In this document: positions 53,891 through 63,531 of the stretch, in pieces
Position numbering within the stretch: the stretch's first letter is position 1
How the letters are laid out: each line of letters begins with the position of its first letter
Source of the DNA: an uncultured Bacteroidota bacterium
GTDB taxonomy: Bacteria; Bacteroidota; Bacteroidia; Flavobacteriales; Flavobacteriaceae
Assembly: GCA_902613595.1 (NCBI GenBank)
Contig: CACMHY010000001.1
Span: 682,001-746,000 of the forward strand
DNA length: 64,000 bases
Direction: 5' to 3'
The notes under the pieces: generated by a model
Databases searched by the model: none
What the model was told of the DNA's origin: nothing
What the model saw: the letters and a program-made list of their open reading frames with translations, nothing else
Position numbers and translations under genes: made by a program

Positions 53891-54628
53891 GTGAAACTAT
53901 TAAAATTTCTAGGGGTCCCAAGATTTTCATCATCAAAAAAATCTACCCAAAAAATTCAACGAAAACTAAATATAAGGTTTTCTAAAAAACAAATATATCA
54001 AGAGGCTTTTACTCATAGTTCTGTAAATTTAAAAAATTCAAATGGCCAAACTATAAATTTTGAACGCCTTGAGTTTTTGGGAGACGCCTTGTTGGCAAGT
54101 ATTGTTGCAGAGTATTTATTTGAATATTACCCTAATGCTAAAGAAGGTGAATTAACTAAATTAAGAGCGAAAATAGTAAGCAGATCAAAGCTCAATGAAA
54201 TCGGAAAACAAATGGATCTTTTTAAATTTGCAAAAATTTCTAATCCTCATAAAAATTTTGGAGAAGATATACATGGTAATCTTCTTGAATCTCTAATTGG
54301 TGCAATTTTTGTCGATAAAGGGTATATCAAAACAAAGAAATATATAGTAAATGAGATAATTCTACCATATGTTGACATTGAGAACTTAGATAAAATAGTT
54401 TTAAGTCACAAGGCGTATCTAATCGAATGGGGACAAAAAGAAAAAAAAGAAATTGAATTTATAACTCAAGAATCTGGTAAAATCGGTTTAAAAAGTAATT
54501 ACTTGGCAGAAATTTTTCTAGATAAGCAACTTTTAACAAAGTCCAAGGACACATCAAAAAAAAGAGCTGAAGAAAAAGCAGCCAAGATTGCAGTGAGTAT
54601 ACTAAAAATTAGGCCTGAAAGATTATAA
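53891..54628 (+). CDS. rnc: Ribonuclease III
   Basis: Double-stranded RNA endonuclease for rRNA and mRNA processing; 245 residues. The signature ERLEFLGDALL is near 57-67 and the second acidic motif HGNLLESLIGAIFVDKG is near 128-144. A double-stranded RNA-binding domain (about 170-240) ends with KDTSKKRAEEKAAKIAV. The start is GTG at 53891, 9 nt after the fabF stop. Confidence 0.96.
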   Translation: MKLLKFLGVPRFSSSKKSTQKIQRKLNIRFSKKQIYQEAFTHSSVNLKNSNGQTINFERLEFLGDALLASIVAEYLFEYYPNAKEGELTKLRAKIVSRSKLNEIGKQMDLFKFAKISNPHKNFGEDIHGNLLESLIGAIFVDKGYIKTKKYIVNEIILPYVDIENLDKIVLSHKAYLIEWGQKEKKEIEFITQESGKIGLKSNYLAEIFLDKQLLTKSKDTSKKRAEEKAAKIAVSILKIRPERL

Positions 54629-54635
54629 AATAAAT

Positions 54636-55106
54636 ATGGCTAAAAAAATACACTACATAGAGATTGATGACGAAAATGACAAAGAATATTGGATTGCTTT
54701 ACATACTACATGTGAAGGGTTTCAACTCGCATATTTTATAAATAAAAATGAGTTAGTAAAGCTAAAAAGATCGGATAATGATATTAAGAATTATTTAGAT
54801 AAAGGAGTTTTTAATATTTTTGAATTTACCGATAAAATAAATCACAAATATTGCCATTTGATTTCTAACAAATGTGTCTCAGAGAATTTTTCAAATTCAA
54901 GAAATAATAATTCACTATTCGATGTACCAGAAAGAAATGAGTTATATTTATTGAAAGAATATAGAGAAGTAGATTTCTTTATAAAAACAAACGACAAAAA
55001 TTTACACTATACAATATATAAAGAACTTCTGGCACTGCCTATGGTCTCTCTGGCTTATGTTATAACCGAAAGTAAAATTTTAAATAAAAATCTAATGCTT
55101 CGCTGA
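54636..55106 (+). CDS. IPExxxVDY family protein
   Basis: 156 residues. A Bacteroidota-specific protein of unknown function, recognised by its place between rnc and pyk and by its motif, here in the form VPERNELYLLKEYREVDFFI, followed by a C-terminal segment ending ALPMVSLAYVITE. There is no signal peptide and no membrane helix. It starts 7 nt after rnc, and its TGA overlaps the pyk ATG by one base. Confidence 0.85.
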   Translation: MAKKIHYIEIDDENDKEYWIALHTTCEGFQLAYFINKNELVKLKRSDNDIKNYLDKGVFNIFEFTDKINHKYCHLISNKCVSENFSNSRNNNSLFDVPERNELYLLKEYREVDFFIKTNDKNLHYTIYKELLALPMVSLAYVITESKILNKNLMLR

Positions 55107-56533
55107 TGAGTTTTATTAAAAAAACAAAAATAGTTGCCACACTTGGTCCTGCAACTTCTTCAGAAGAAATTATTAAAAAAATGATTCTAGCTGGTGTAAA
55201 TGTTTTTCGTATTAATTTTTCTCATGCAAATTATGATGAAATAAAGGAAAGTATTCAATTAATTCGAAAAGTTGATCAAGACCTTAATACTAACACAGCT
55301 ATTTTAGGTGATCTTCAAGGTCCCAAATTAAGAATAGGAAAGATTAAAGAAAATACTGAGATAAAAGAAGGAGATAAAATAATTTTTTCTACTGATTCAT
55401 CATTCGAAGGTGACAATAATAGAGTCTATATGAATTATCAAAACTTTCCTAAAGATGTTTCTGTGGGTGAAAAAATTTTACTTGATGATGGAAAACTTAT
55501 TTTTAAAGTTCTGTCATCAAATAAAGTTAATGAGGTAAAGGCGAAAGTTATACAAGGAGGACGTTTAAAATCAAATAAGGGGGTTAATCTTCCAAATACA
55601 AAAATATCACTCCCTGCTCTAACAAAAAAAGATATTAAAGATGCTGAATTTATATTTAACCAAGATATTGATTGGATAGCTCTATCATTCGTTAGGCAAA
55701 GCCAAGATATTATTGATCTTCAAGAACTGATGAAAAGACACATTGATCAAAAAATCCCTATAATATCAAAAATTGAAAAGCCAGAAGCCTTAGAAAATAT
55801 TGATAAAATTATAGCTTACTCAGATGGTATTATGGTAGCTCGCGGAGATTTGGGTGTAGAAGTTCCAGCGCAAGAGGTTCCGCTCCTTCAAAAGCAACTA
55901 GTTCATTTGGCAAAAAAAGCTCGGATTCCAATTATAATTGCTACTCAGATGATGGAAACTATGATTGATAGTCTTACTCCAACACGTGCAGAAGTAAATG
56001 ATGTAGCTAATTCTGTTATTGATGGGGCTGATGCAGTGATGCTATCGGCTGAAACTTCTGTAGGTAAATATCCTGTTGATGTAATAAATAATATGGCTGA
56101 TATTTTAATTTCTGTCGAAAATTCACCCCTCATTGAAGTTCCCCAAAGCCCTCCTAAGATTCGAACAAAAAGATTTATTACTAAATCAATATGTTATCAT
56201 GCAGCTAAATTAGCAAATGATATAACTGCAAAAGCAATTTGTACTCTTACCAATAGCGGTTACACTGCATTTCAGATATCAGCTTGGAGACCAAAATCAC
56301 TTGTCTTGGTATTCACATCAAATAGAAGAATTCTAAATCAACTTAACTTACTTTGGGGGGTAAAAACATTTTACTACAATAACCTAAATAGTACAGATAA
56401 AACAGTAGAAGAAATTAATAGGCTTGCATTAGAAAAAGGATATGTAGAAAAAGAAGATTTTGTTGTAAACCTAACAGCAATGCCTATAGAATCTCGAGGT
56501 ATGGTTAACACACTTAGGGTATCTACTATTTAA
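55106..56533 (+). CDS. pyk: Pyruvate kinase
   Basis: Last ATP-forming step of glycolysis; 475 residues. Motifs are TKIVATLGPA at the start, FRINFSHA, GDLQGPKLRIG, the catalytic-lysine signature IISKIEKPEAL, and MVARGDLGVEVP with ATQMMETMI. It ends with a C-terminal allosteric-type domain. It is translationally coupled to the gene before it, and its TAA shares the TTAA palindrome with the dinB stop on the other strand. Confidence 0.97.
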   Translation: MSFIKKTKIVATLGPATSSEEIIKKMILAGVNVFRINFSHANYDEIKESIQLIRKVDQDLNTNTAILGDLQGPKLRIGKIKENTEIKEGDKIIFSTDSSFEGDNNRVYMNYQNFPKDVSVGEKILLDDGKLIFKVLSSNKVNEVKAKVIQGGRLKSNKGVNLPNTKISLPALTKKDIKDAEFIFNQDIDWIALSFVRQSQDIIDLQELMKRHIDQKIPIISKIEKPEALENIDKIIAYSDGIMVARGDLGVEVPAQEVPLLQKQLVHLAKKARIPIIIATQMMETMIDSLTPTRAEVNDVANSVIDGADAVMLSAETSVGKYPVDVINNMADILISVENSPLIEVPQSPPKIRTKRFITKSICYHAAKLANDITAKAICTLTNSGYTAFQISAWRPKSLVLVFTSNRRILNQLNLLWGVKTFYYNNLNSTDKTVEEINRLALEKGYVEKEDFVVNLTAMPIESRGMVNTLRVSTI

Positions 56534-57627
56534 AATGGTAAGCTCAGCTGAGATACTTCCAAGACTTTTTCATTTTTTCTATTATTTTCTGCGATATTAA
56601 AGTTTGAAATTGTAATCCCAACCAATCGAACTGATTCAGATAGCTTATCTTTGTAAAGTAGTTTTTTTGCTTGTTCAAAAATCAGTTCTTTAGAAGATAA
56701 ATATAGGTTTCCTGTTTTACTTCTTGTTTGCTGATTAAAGTCACTATATTTAATTTTTAAAGTAACTGTTTTCCCTGCTATTTTATGTTCTGATAGTCTC
56801 TTCTCTATTAAAGTTGATATATTTTTTAATTTTTCTTCTAAATAAATTTCACTACTTAAATTTTTTTCAAATGTACTTTCAGATCCAATAGATTTTGGGA
56901 TTCTAAAAGCCCTAATTGGGCTATTATGAACCCCTCTTACTATTTCGTAATAATATTTCCCCACCTTGCCAAAATGAGAAATCAGAAAATCTTTTGAATA
57001 TAGCTTTAAATCTTTTCCTGAAAATATGCCTAATTGATACATTTTTTCTTTAGTTTTTTTCCCTATCCCATGAAATTTTTTAATATCTAGATTATCTAAA
57101 AAAGAGTTGATTTCTTCTGGAGGTAGAGTCTTTTGACCATTTGGTTTGTTCCAATCACTAGCTATTTTTGCCAAAAATTTATTGATTGAAATTCCAGCAG
57201 ATGCATTAAGACCAGTTTCTTTTTTAATTTTCGCCCTAATTTCTTTGGCAAGAATTGTAGCAGACGGATAGTTAGAAACGTCCAAAAAAGCTTCATCCAG
57301 TGAAAGTGGTTCAACTAGTGAGGTGTATTCTCTAAAAATAGATTGAATTTTATTAGATATTTCTTTATATCTCTCAAAACGTGGTTTTACAAAGATTAAA
57401 TTTGGACAAAGCTTTTTAGCTATTATACCACTCATTGCACTTTTTACACCAAAGTTTCGTGCTTCATAACTCGCAGCTGAAACTACACCCCTAGAATTTT
57501 CTCCGCCTACTGCAATGGCTAAACCACGAAGCTCAGGACGATCAAGCTGTTCTACAGATGCATAAAATGCATCCATATCTATATGAATAATTTTTCTTGC
57601 TTTATCTACCTGAAGTTCATCATCCAT
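56530..57627 (-). CDS. dinB: DNA polymerase IV (Y-family translesion polymerase)
   Basis: 365 residues. The catalytic carboxylates are in HIDMDAFYASVEQ near residues 15-27 and SLDEAFLDVS near 105. The steric-filter and fingers region is VVSAASYEARNFGVKSAM. The thumb helix-hairpin-helix segment is KKFHGIGKKTKEKMYQLGI, followed by a little-finger domain. The C-terminal QLSLPF resembles a beta-clamp-binding peptide. ATG start at 57627; probably monocistronic. Confidence 0.95.
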   Translation of the reverse strand: MDDELQVDKARKIIHIDMDAFYASVEQLDRPELRGLAIAVGGENSRGVVSAASYEARNFGVKSAMSGIIAKKLCPNLIFVKPRFERYKEISNKIQSIFREYTSLVEPLSLDEAFLDVSNYPSATILAKEIRAKIKKETGLNASAGISINKFLAKIASDWNKPNGQKTLPPEEINSFLDNLDIKKFHGIGKKTKEKMYQLGIFSGKDLKLYSKDFLISHFGKVGKYYYEIVRGVHNSPIRAFRIPKSIGSESTFEKNLSSEIYLEEKLKNISTLIEKRLSEHKIAGKTVTLKIKYSDFNQQTRSKTGNLYLSSKELIFEQAKKLLYKDKLSESVRLVGITISNFNIAENNRKNEKVLEVSQLSLPF

Positions 57628-57716
57628 TAAAGATTAGGTTTATTACTTCCTGTAAAGAATTTTGTTGATAACCACATTTGGCTTTATAATTGATTTGAAA
57701 CGGAATTACTTCAAAA

Positions 57717-58742
57717 TTATTCGTCTTTATATATTTTGACATCAAATTGACCTTCCTGGTTCATATGAGCTCTATACATTCCTGAAGTATTCATCTCCAT
57801 AGCAATATTCCCATTATTGTCAATTCCAATAATACCGCCATTGCCCCCTAATACCCCGACTTTATTGTGAATTACCTCGTATGCGGCTTCTTGAATAGAT
57901 AAACCCTTATATTCCATAATCGCAGAAATATCATGAGCGACTACAGCACGTATAAAATACTCACCCCATCCTGTAGCAGAAATAGCGCATGTCAAGTTAT
58001 TAGCATAAGTTCCTGCTCCTATTATTGGAGCATCTCCTATACGATTCCATTTTTTATTTGTCATTCCACCGGTTGAAGTTCCTGCTGCAAGATTCCCAAA
58101 CCTATCTAAAGCAACACAACCAACTGTCCCGTATCGTTGATTTTCTAAATAACTCCTTTCGTTTTGATTTTTATAAACCCCTTTTAATTTTTCAGCCTTT
58201 TGTACTCTTTTTAAACCATTAATTCTTCTTTCGGTAAAAAAATAATCCTGATCTACAATTTCTAAACCTTGGATTTGGGAAAATAGGTCAGCCCCTTGAC
58301 CAGATAACATTACATGAGGAGATTCCTCCATAACTTTAATAGCAGCAGAAATAGGATTTTTTACTCTTTTAACCCCTGAAACTGCACCTGCATTAAGTGT
58401 TTTACCATCCATAAATGAAGCATCTAATTCAATGGTACCCTCGGATGTTAGCACACCTCCTTTACCTGCATTAAACAAAGGTGAATCCTCCATAAAATTA
58501 ATTGTTTTTTCTACAGCCTCTTTACTAGAGCCGCCATTCTTTAATACATCATATCCAATTTTAATCGCACTGCTTAGGGCGCTTCGATAGTCGTTTTCTT
58601 TTTCTTTTGTCATATTTTTCTTTAAAATAGTACCTGCTCCACCATGGATAACTATACCGAAGGATTGTTTTTCGAATTTATTTTTTGATTTTTTAGAACA
58701 TCCTAAGAAAATAAAAGCCAGAAGAAGAATTAGTTTTTTCAT
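57717..58742 (-). CDS. Isoaspartyl peptidase / L-asparaginase, predicted lipoprotein
   Basis: Ntn-hydrolase of 341 residues from ATG 58742 (MKKLILLLAF); an ATG at 58766 would add eight residues before the signal sequence. The signal ends FIFLGC, a lipobox, so the enzyme is probably exported and lipid-anchored. The autocleavage Thr is in RYGTVGCVALDR, with substrate residues in STGGMTNK, RIGDAPIIGAGTYA and ISATGWGEYF. It hydrolyses beta-aspartyl dipeptides and asparagine. It stands alone between dinB and a divergent membrane protein gene. Confidence 0.93.
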   Translation of the reverse strand: MKKLILLLAFIFLGCSKKSKNKFEKQSFGIVIHGGAGTILKKNMTKEKENDYRSALSSAIKIGYDVLKNGGSSKEAVEKTINFMEDSPLFNAGKGGVLTSEGTIELDASFMDGKTLNAGAVSGVKRVKNPISAAIKVMEESPHVMLSGQGADLFSQIQGLEIVDQDYFFTERRINGLKRVQKAEKLKGVYKNQNERSYLENQRYGTVGCVALDRFGNLAAGTSTGGMTNKKWNRIGDAPIIGAGTYANNLTCAISATGWGEYFIRAVVAHDISAIMEYKGLSIQEAAYEVIHNKVGVLGGNGGIIGIDNNGNIAMEMNTSGMYRAHMNQEGQFDVKIYKDE

Positions 58743-58867
58743 AGAGAAGCAAGTATTTAATAACAATATAAAATTTTAAGTTGATTTTGAAAAGGAATGA
58801 TAATTTACCTTTTTTATTGATTATTAAATTCAGTATCTCAAAAAAGATTAATTTTAGGTTATTTCAT

Positions 58868-59311
58868 ATGTCTGCTTTAATTGAAAATCTTCATTATAAC
58901 TGGACCGTCTTGTTGCACTTAATACTTTTTACAAATGTGTTAAATTCTATTTTTGGTAGGATTTCAGGAAAAAAATTTTCTACACTAGATCTAAGAATTT
59001 GTCTTTTTGGTATTATTTTCTCATACTTTCATCTTTTAATAAGTTTAACATTATACTTTGTTTCGTCATCATTTGATCAATGGTTTGAAAACGGTCTTAA
59101 AAATATAATGATGAACAATGAATTAAGAAGTAACCTAATTATAAATCCACTTATTAATCTATTTGCAGTATGTTTTGTAAATCTTGGATGGAAACTTAAA
59201 AAAAAACATTTTAAATCATCTAAAAAGTATTTAAGAATTGCTATATGTTATGGCTTGGGTTTGATTTTATTTGTAATTACTTCACGCAACAGCATTTTAC
59301 CATCCAATTAA
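58868..59311 (+). CDS. Small four-helix membrane protein
   Basis: 147 residues from ATG 58868 (MSALIENLHYNWTVLLHLIL); an in-frame ATG at 58781 gives an unlikely extra 29 residues. Four hydrophobic helices are visible, with the first containing the H-x-x-W-x-x-L-L pattern and later FSYFHLLISLTLYFVSS and KYLRIAICYGLGLILFV. It resembles a family of short Bacteroidota membrane proteins sometimes labelled cytochrome B, although no paired haem-ligand set is clear. Function unknown. Confidence 0.6.
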   Translation: MSALIENLHYNWTVLLHLILFTNVLNSIFGRISGKKFSTLDLRICLFGIIFSYFHLLISLTLYFVSSSFDQWFENGLKNIMMNNELRSNLIINPLINLFAVCFVNLGWKLKKKHFKSSKKYLRIAICYGLGLILFVITSRNSILPSN

Positions 59312-59346
59312 TATAGAATTGTGTTTTAAAAACTATATAAATAAAA

Positions 59347-60363
59347 TCAAATAGTTGTTTTGAACTGTTCAAGAAAGCGAATGTCATTCTCAAAAAATAA
59401 ACGTATATCGCTTATCTGATATAAAAGCATCGCTATTCGTTCAATCCCCATACCAAAAGCAAAGCCAGAATAGTTTTCTGGATTAATACCGCAATTTTCG
59501 AGCACGTTGGGATCTACCATTCCACAGCCCATTATCTCTAACCATCCTGTACCTTTTGTTATTCGATGATCTTTCTCTGTTTCAAGACCCCAATAAATAT
59601 CAACCTCCGCACTTGGCTCTGTAAATGGAAAAAATGATGGCCTCAGTCTCATTTTTTTATTCCCAAATAGCGACTTGATGAAATAGTTTAATGTTTGTTT
59701 CAAATCAGCAAAAGAAACATCCTCGGCAACATATAAACCTTCAATTTGGTGAAATATACAGTGAGATCTCGATGAAATTGCTTCATTCCTAAAAACACGA
59801 CCAGGTGAAATTGTTCTAATTGGTGGCTTATTGTTTTCCATATACCTTACTTGTACAGATGAAGTATGAGTTCTTAAAAGTATATCCGGATTTGTTTCTA
59901 TAAAAAAGGTGTCCTGCATATCTCTTGCCGGATGATGGTGAGGTAGATTAAGTGCTGTAAAATTGTGCCAATCGTCTTCAATTTCAGGTCCATCTGATAC
60001 ACTAAACCCAATTTGAGTGAAAATATCAATAATTCTATTTTTTACAATCGAAAGAGGGTGTCTACTTCCTGTATTTATTTTAAATGCTGAACGTGTTGGA
60101 TCGCTTATTTTGCTAGATCCTAATTTTTTTTTGGAGACTTCTTTTAGGAGTCTCACTTTTTCTGTGACAGCAGTTTTTAATTTGTTTAGCTCAATACCAA
60201 ATGATTTTTTTTCATTAGAAGGTACTTTCCTAAAATCAGAAAAAAGACCATTTAAAATTCCTTTTTTTCCTAAAAAATTTATTCTAAAGGCCTCAATTTT
60301 TTCAAGATCATAACTTTTAAAAGCTTTTACTTGATCAAAGTATTTTTTTACATCATCAACCAT
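59347..60363 (-). CDS. pheS: Phenylalanyl-tRNA synthetase alpha subunit
   Basis: Catalytic alpha chain of 338 residues. The N-terminal coiled coil (about 1-85) has [16 protein letters not shown]. Class II motif 2 is around TSSVQVRYM and [19 protein letters not shown], and motif 3 is [31 protein letters not shown] is the Phe-site signature. pheT is not adjacent inside the window. It diverges from cvpA across a gap of about 95 bp. Confidence 0.97.
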   Translation of the reverse strand: MVDDVKKYFDQVKAFKSYDLEKIEAFRINFLGKKGILNGLFSDFRKVPSNEKKSFGIELNKLKTAVTEKVRLLKEVSKKKLGSSKISDPTRSAFKINTGSRHPLSIVKNRIIDIFTQIGFSVSDGPEIEDDWHNFTALNLPHHHPARDMQDTFFIETNPDILLRTHTSSVQVRYMENNKPPIRTISPGRVFRNEAISSRSHCIFHQIEGLYVAEDVSFADLKQTLNYFIKSLFGNKKMRLRPSFFPFTEPSAEVDIYWGLETEKDHRITKGTGWLEIMGCGMVDPNVLENCGINPENYSGFAFGMGIERIAMLLYQISDIRLFFENDIRFLEQFKTTI

Positions 60364-60457
60364 AAAGTAAAATTAAAATATCTTTTTTAAATCCATTTTG
60401 TAATTATCCTAAATATTTAATTTTTGAGAGAATCTTGAAAAAATGTACTTTAGATTG

Positions 60458-60967
60458 ATGAATGTAATTGATGTTGTCGCATTTATAATTCTTACATATG
60501 GTGTTTTAAGAGGACTTAATAAAGGCTTAATAATTGAAATTTCTGGTATAATAGCCTTCGCTTTAGGTTTAATGGGTGCATTTAAATTTTCTAGTCTTAC
60601 AAGTGAAATTTTTAGCAACTTGGTTGATTGGAACCCGAAAGCTATTCAATTGGCATGCTTTATAGCTCTTTTTTTTATCATTATATATTTGATATCCTTA
60701 ATGGCAAAAATGATTACTAAAACCTTGAAATTAATTGCATTGGGTTGGTTAAACAGAATCTTTGGGGCATTATTTGGTTTTATTAAATGGAGTATTGTTA
60801 TAAGTGCGCTATTTATAGTCGTAAATGAAATGAATACTTTTATAAGTGTATTTCCAAATTCAATTTTTGAGAATTCAAAAATTTATCCTTTTTTGGCTGA
60901 TTTTGGTAGTTTTTTATTTGACTGGGTTACAGAATCAAAAGTTATAGAAGAAAATCAAATTATTTAA
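60458..60967 (+). CDS. CvpA family membrane protein
   Basis: 169 residues from ATG 60458 (MNVIDVVAFIIL, the usual family start); an ATG at 60443 would add five residues. Four membrane helices are visible. Family residues include YGVLRGLNKGLIIEISGI near 15-32 and RIFGALFGFIKWSIV near 105-120. CvpA is needed for colicin V production in E. coli and its general role is uncertain. It is convergent with batE, with 4 bp between the stops. Confidence 0.85.
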   Translation: MNVIDVVAFIILTYGVLRGLNKGLIIEISGIIAFALGLMGAFKFSSLTSEIFSNLVDWNPKAIQLACFIALFFIIIYLISLMAKMITKTLKLIALGWLNRIFGALFGFIKWSIVISALFIVVNEMNTFISVFPNSIFENSKIYPFLADFGSFLFDWVTESKVIEENQII

Positions 60968-60971
60968 AGAA

Positions 60972-61757
60972 TTAATTAATCTTCTTGAATGAAGCGTCTT
61001 TTATCCAACCTTCAGAGCCATTTGCAATTCTTATCTTTTGCCATTCTTCAAGACTATCTAAGAGTTGCATTTTAGTACCTTCATGTAGAACAAATAAACG
61101 TTCCGCTTGTTGATTTGGTTCTGACCAAATATCAGTTTGTTTTGAGAATAGTATTGCGAATTTCTTATTTTTTTCGTTTTGATCAATTGAATAAGTAATT
61201 GAGAAGGATAAAATAAATAATAAAAGAATACTAAGTGAGCTAAAGAAAAATATTCTTTTAAGCCTTGCCCGAATAAAAAATAAATAAGCTAAAAAAAGGA
61301 TGGTGAATATCCATAATAAAATTGTAGTGAAATATGTCCATATCTCAAAACTAAATGTTTCAATGATTGAATTTCTTATCTGATCAATTTGTGATACTGG
61401 TATTTTTTCAATGGCATCAATGGTCATGTTATTTGCAAAAGCGCTATTTGTAATAATATCTCTATCTTTTGGCCTCATCAACTTGGCCTTTTCAAAATAA
61501 TAAACACTTTCGGCAACTTTATTTAATCTATAATTTGCATTTCCAAGATTATAATATACATCTGCGCTGTGTTTACCCATTTTTAGGGTTTGCTCGTACA
61601 AACTAATCGCATTTTCATAGTTCCCTGCATTGTATGCTTTATTGCCTTCATTAAATAAAAATTCAGGGGTAGTCTGGCCAAAAGAAATTCCTAAAACAGA
61701 AAATATGACTAAAAATATAAGCTTCTTGACTATATTAAATTTTCTTCTTTTTCTCAT
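60972..61757 (-). CDS. batE: BatE-like protein: TPR domain plus SH3 domain
   Basis: 261 residues. A signal sequence or membrane helix (about 10-27, ending GISFGQ) precedes TPR repeats (EFLFNEGNKAYNAGNYENAI and ADVYYNLGNANYRLNKVAES, about 30-105), two membrane helices (about 140-190) and a C-terminal bacterial SH3 domain (about 200-260, with WSEPNQQAERLFVLHEGTK). It is the last gene of the Bat (Bacteroides aerotolerance) set seen here. It overlaps batD by ATGA. Confidence 0.87.
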   Translation of the reverse strand: MRKRRKFNIVKKLIFLVIFSVLGISFGQTTPEFLFNEGNKAYNAGNYENAISLYEQTLKMGKHSADVYYNLGNANYRLNKVAESVYYFEKAKLMRPKDRDIITNSAFANNMTIDAIEKIPVSQIDQIRNSIIETFSFEIWTYFTTILLWIFTILFLAYLFFIRARLKRIFFFSSLSILLLFILSFSITYSIDQNEKNKKFAILFSKQTDIWSEPNQQAERLFVLHEGTKMQLLDSLEEWQKIRIANGSEGWIKDASFKKIN

Positions 61758-63529
61758 ATCTGCCTATCGATTTTCCCAATTAAACTACTTGCATTTTTGA
61801 AATCATCCTTCATGTTTACAAGTGACTCAGGAGAATACCTTGCTCTTTCACAACTTTCAATAACTTCTACATATTCTAATGCTGTTTTTTTGTCAACATT
61901 ATTTTGATGTAATAAATTTTTAATTTTTGATTTACTAAGCTCTGTCGTTTCAATTTTAAGCTTTGCTTTTAGGTAATTATGAAGTGCCCTTTCTAAAACC
62001 TCATAAAATTGAGCTTGATCATCAAAATGTTTTTTTGCTGAGCTTAAATATTTTTTTGTTAGTTGTTCAGCCCGTCTTTGTTTCTGTTTGGTGACATCTT
62101 CATTCCTCCCATAAAAAATACGTTTTAACAAAAAAGATATTGACAAAATAAAAACTGGAAAAATAACTAAAGTCCAAAAAAGTTGGCTCCTCCAAAATGA
62201 TTTCTTGTCAATTGACTCAAATTTAGTCTCCAATTTTATATATCGAAAGGCATTATCTACGGCTGGAATAGAAGTTTTAGGGGCTATTGATTTTAAATTC
62301 CGATTTGTGTTTACTGCTGCTGGCCCTTCAAAAACATCAACTATTAGATCTTGAGATTTTAATATTTTATATGATTTAGATTTTGGGTCAAAATATGAAA
62401 ATTGAATTGATGGTATGGGATATTTGCCTTGAAATTGAGGAACAATTGTATAATTATCTTCAATTGTTCCCTGCATCCCAGAAATTGTAATTTTAACTTT
62501 TTCATCATGCTCTGGTTCATAAACTTCAAGAGTATTTGGAACATTAATGGCAGGAAGATTGAAAAGCTTTAAATTACCTTTCCCCTTAACTTTTATTTTT
62601 GCCTGAAATGATTCTGAAGCTTTCAACAAATCTTTATTTAATATCACATCAAAATCAAATTGCCCTACTGCCCCAGAAAAATTTTTAGGTTTATTATTTT
62701 GTGGTAAGTCTTTTACTACTATAACTTTTTCTCCGGTTGTAATTGTTTTTTGAGTCTGGGTCATAATGCGTCTTCCAAATAGATCTCGCCTATTACTGGG
62801 TATGCTCAAACTAAGATTTAAAGTTAGCGGCTCAAGAACTAACTTTCCTATTTTTTGCGGATACAAAACCGCTTTTCTCCAAACCACCTCATTATAAGAT
62901 TCCCCCTTATATGAGCCGCGCATGTTGATTTCTGCTCTTCCAATTTTAATTAAATGACTCCAAAAGTCTCCGTATGAGGGTGACTCTAATTCTGAAACAT
63001 CTGAAACCGAAATAGGATTTCTAAAATAGAGTTTATAAATTACTGTTATTCCCTCATTTAGATAAGGAGTTGATTTGGAAACTTCTGCCACAAGATGAAT
63101 GTTCCCTTCTACAATGTTGTCAACATTATTTGGATCATTTGGCTTTTTGACTGAGTTGGTTACTTCAATTTCAACTGGAGTAGTTTTGTATATCTCGCCC
63201 CCAATAGTGACAATAGCCTGTCCTATGGTCACTTTGCCCTTCATTTTTGGAGTTAAAAAGTAAGTGTATGTTTTTGAAAAACTTTGAACACCATTAACCC
63301 AAGAACGACTTACAGCTTGCTGTGGACCACTTACTACCTGAAAATTTGAAAAAGAAGGTGGATTGAAATTATCTCCATTTTCATTCATTTCAAAATCAAC
63401 TCTTAACCTTTCATTAAGACCCAATCTCCTCTTACTAACTTTAGCTTCAAAAGTTACTTGTGCCTCCATTAGGAAATTAAACCCCAATAGAAAGCACAAC
63501 AAATATCGGACTGAGAACTTCAACGACAT
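61754..63529 (-). CDS. batD: BatD family protein
   Basis: 591 residues from ATG 63529; a TTG at 63538 would add three residues. A signal peptide (MSLKFSVRYLLCFLLGFNFL, ending MEAQ) is followed by several beta-sandwich domains (about 25-400, starting VTFEAKVSKRRLGLNERLRV), one membrane helix (about 435-458) and a cytoplasmic helical tail. BatD proteins work with MoxR-type ATPases and VWA proteins BatA/B at the envelope; the exact role is unknown. It starts 2 nt after the batC stop. Confidence 0.9.
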   Translation of the reverse strand: MSLKFSVRYLLCFLLGFNFLMEAQVTFEAKVSKRRLGLNERLRVDFEMNENGDNFNPPSFSNFQVVSGPQQAVSRSWVNGVQSFSKTYTYFLTPKMKGKVTIGQAIVTIGGEIYKTTPVEIEVTNSVKKPNDPNNVDNIVEGNIHLVAEVSKSTPYLNEGITVIYKLYFRNPISVSDVSELESPSYGDFWSHLIKIGRAEINMRGSYKGESYNEVVWRKAVLYPQKIGKLVLEPLTLNLSLSIPSNRRDLFGRRIMTQTQKTITTGEKVIVVKDLPQNNKPKNFSGAVGQFDFDVILNKDLLKASESFQAKIKVKGKGNLKLFNLPAINVPNTLEVYEPEHDEKVKITISGMQGTIEDNYTIVPQFQGKYPIPSIQFSYFDPKSKSYKILKSQDLIVDVFEGPAAVNTNRNLKSIAPKTSIPAVDNAFRYIKLETKFESIDKKSFWRSQLFWTLVIFPVFILSISFLLKRIFYGRNEDVTKQKQRRAEQLTKKYLSSAKKHFDDQAQFYEVLERALHNYLKAKLKIETTELSKSKIKNLLHQNNVDKKTALEYVEVIESCERARYSPESLVNMKDDFKNASSLIGKIDRQI

Positions 63530-63531
63530 AT

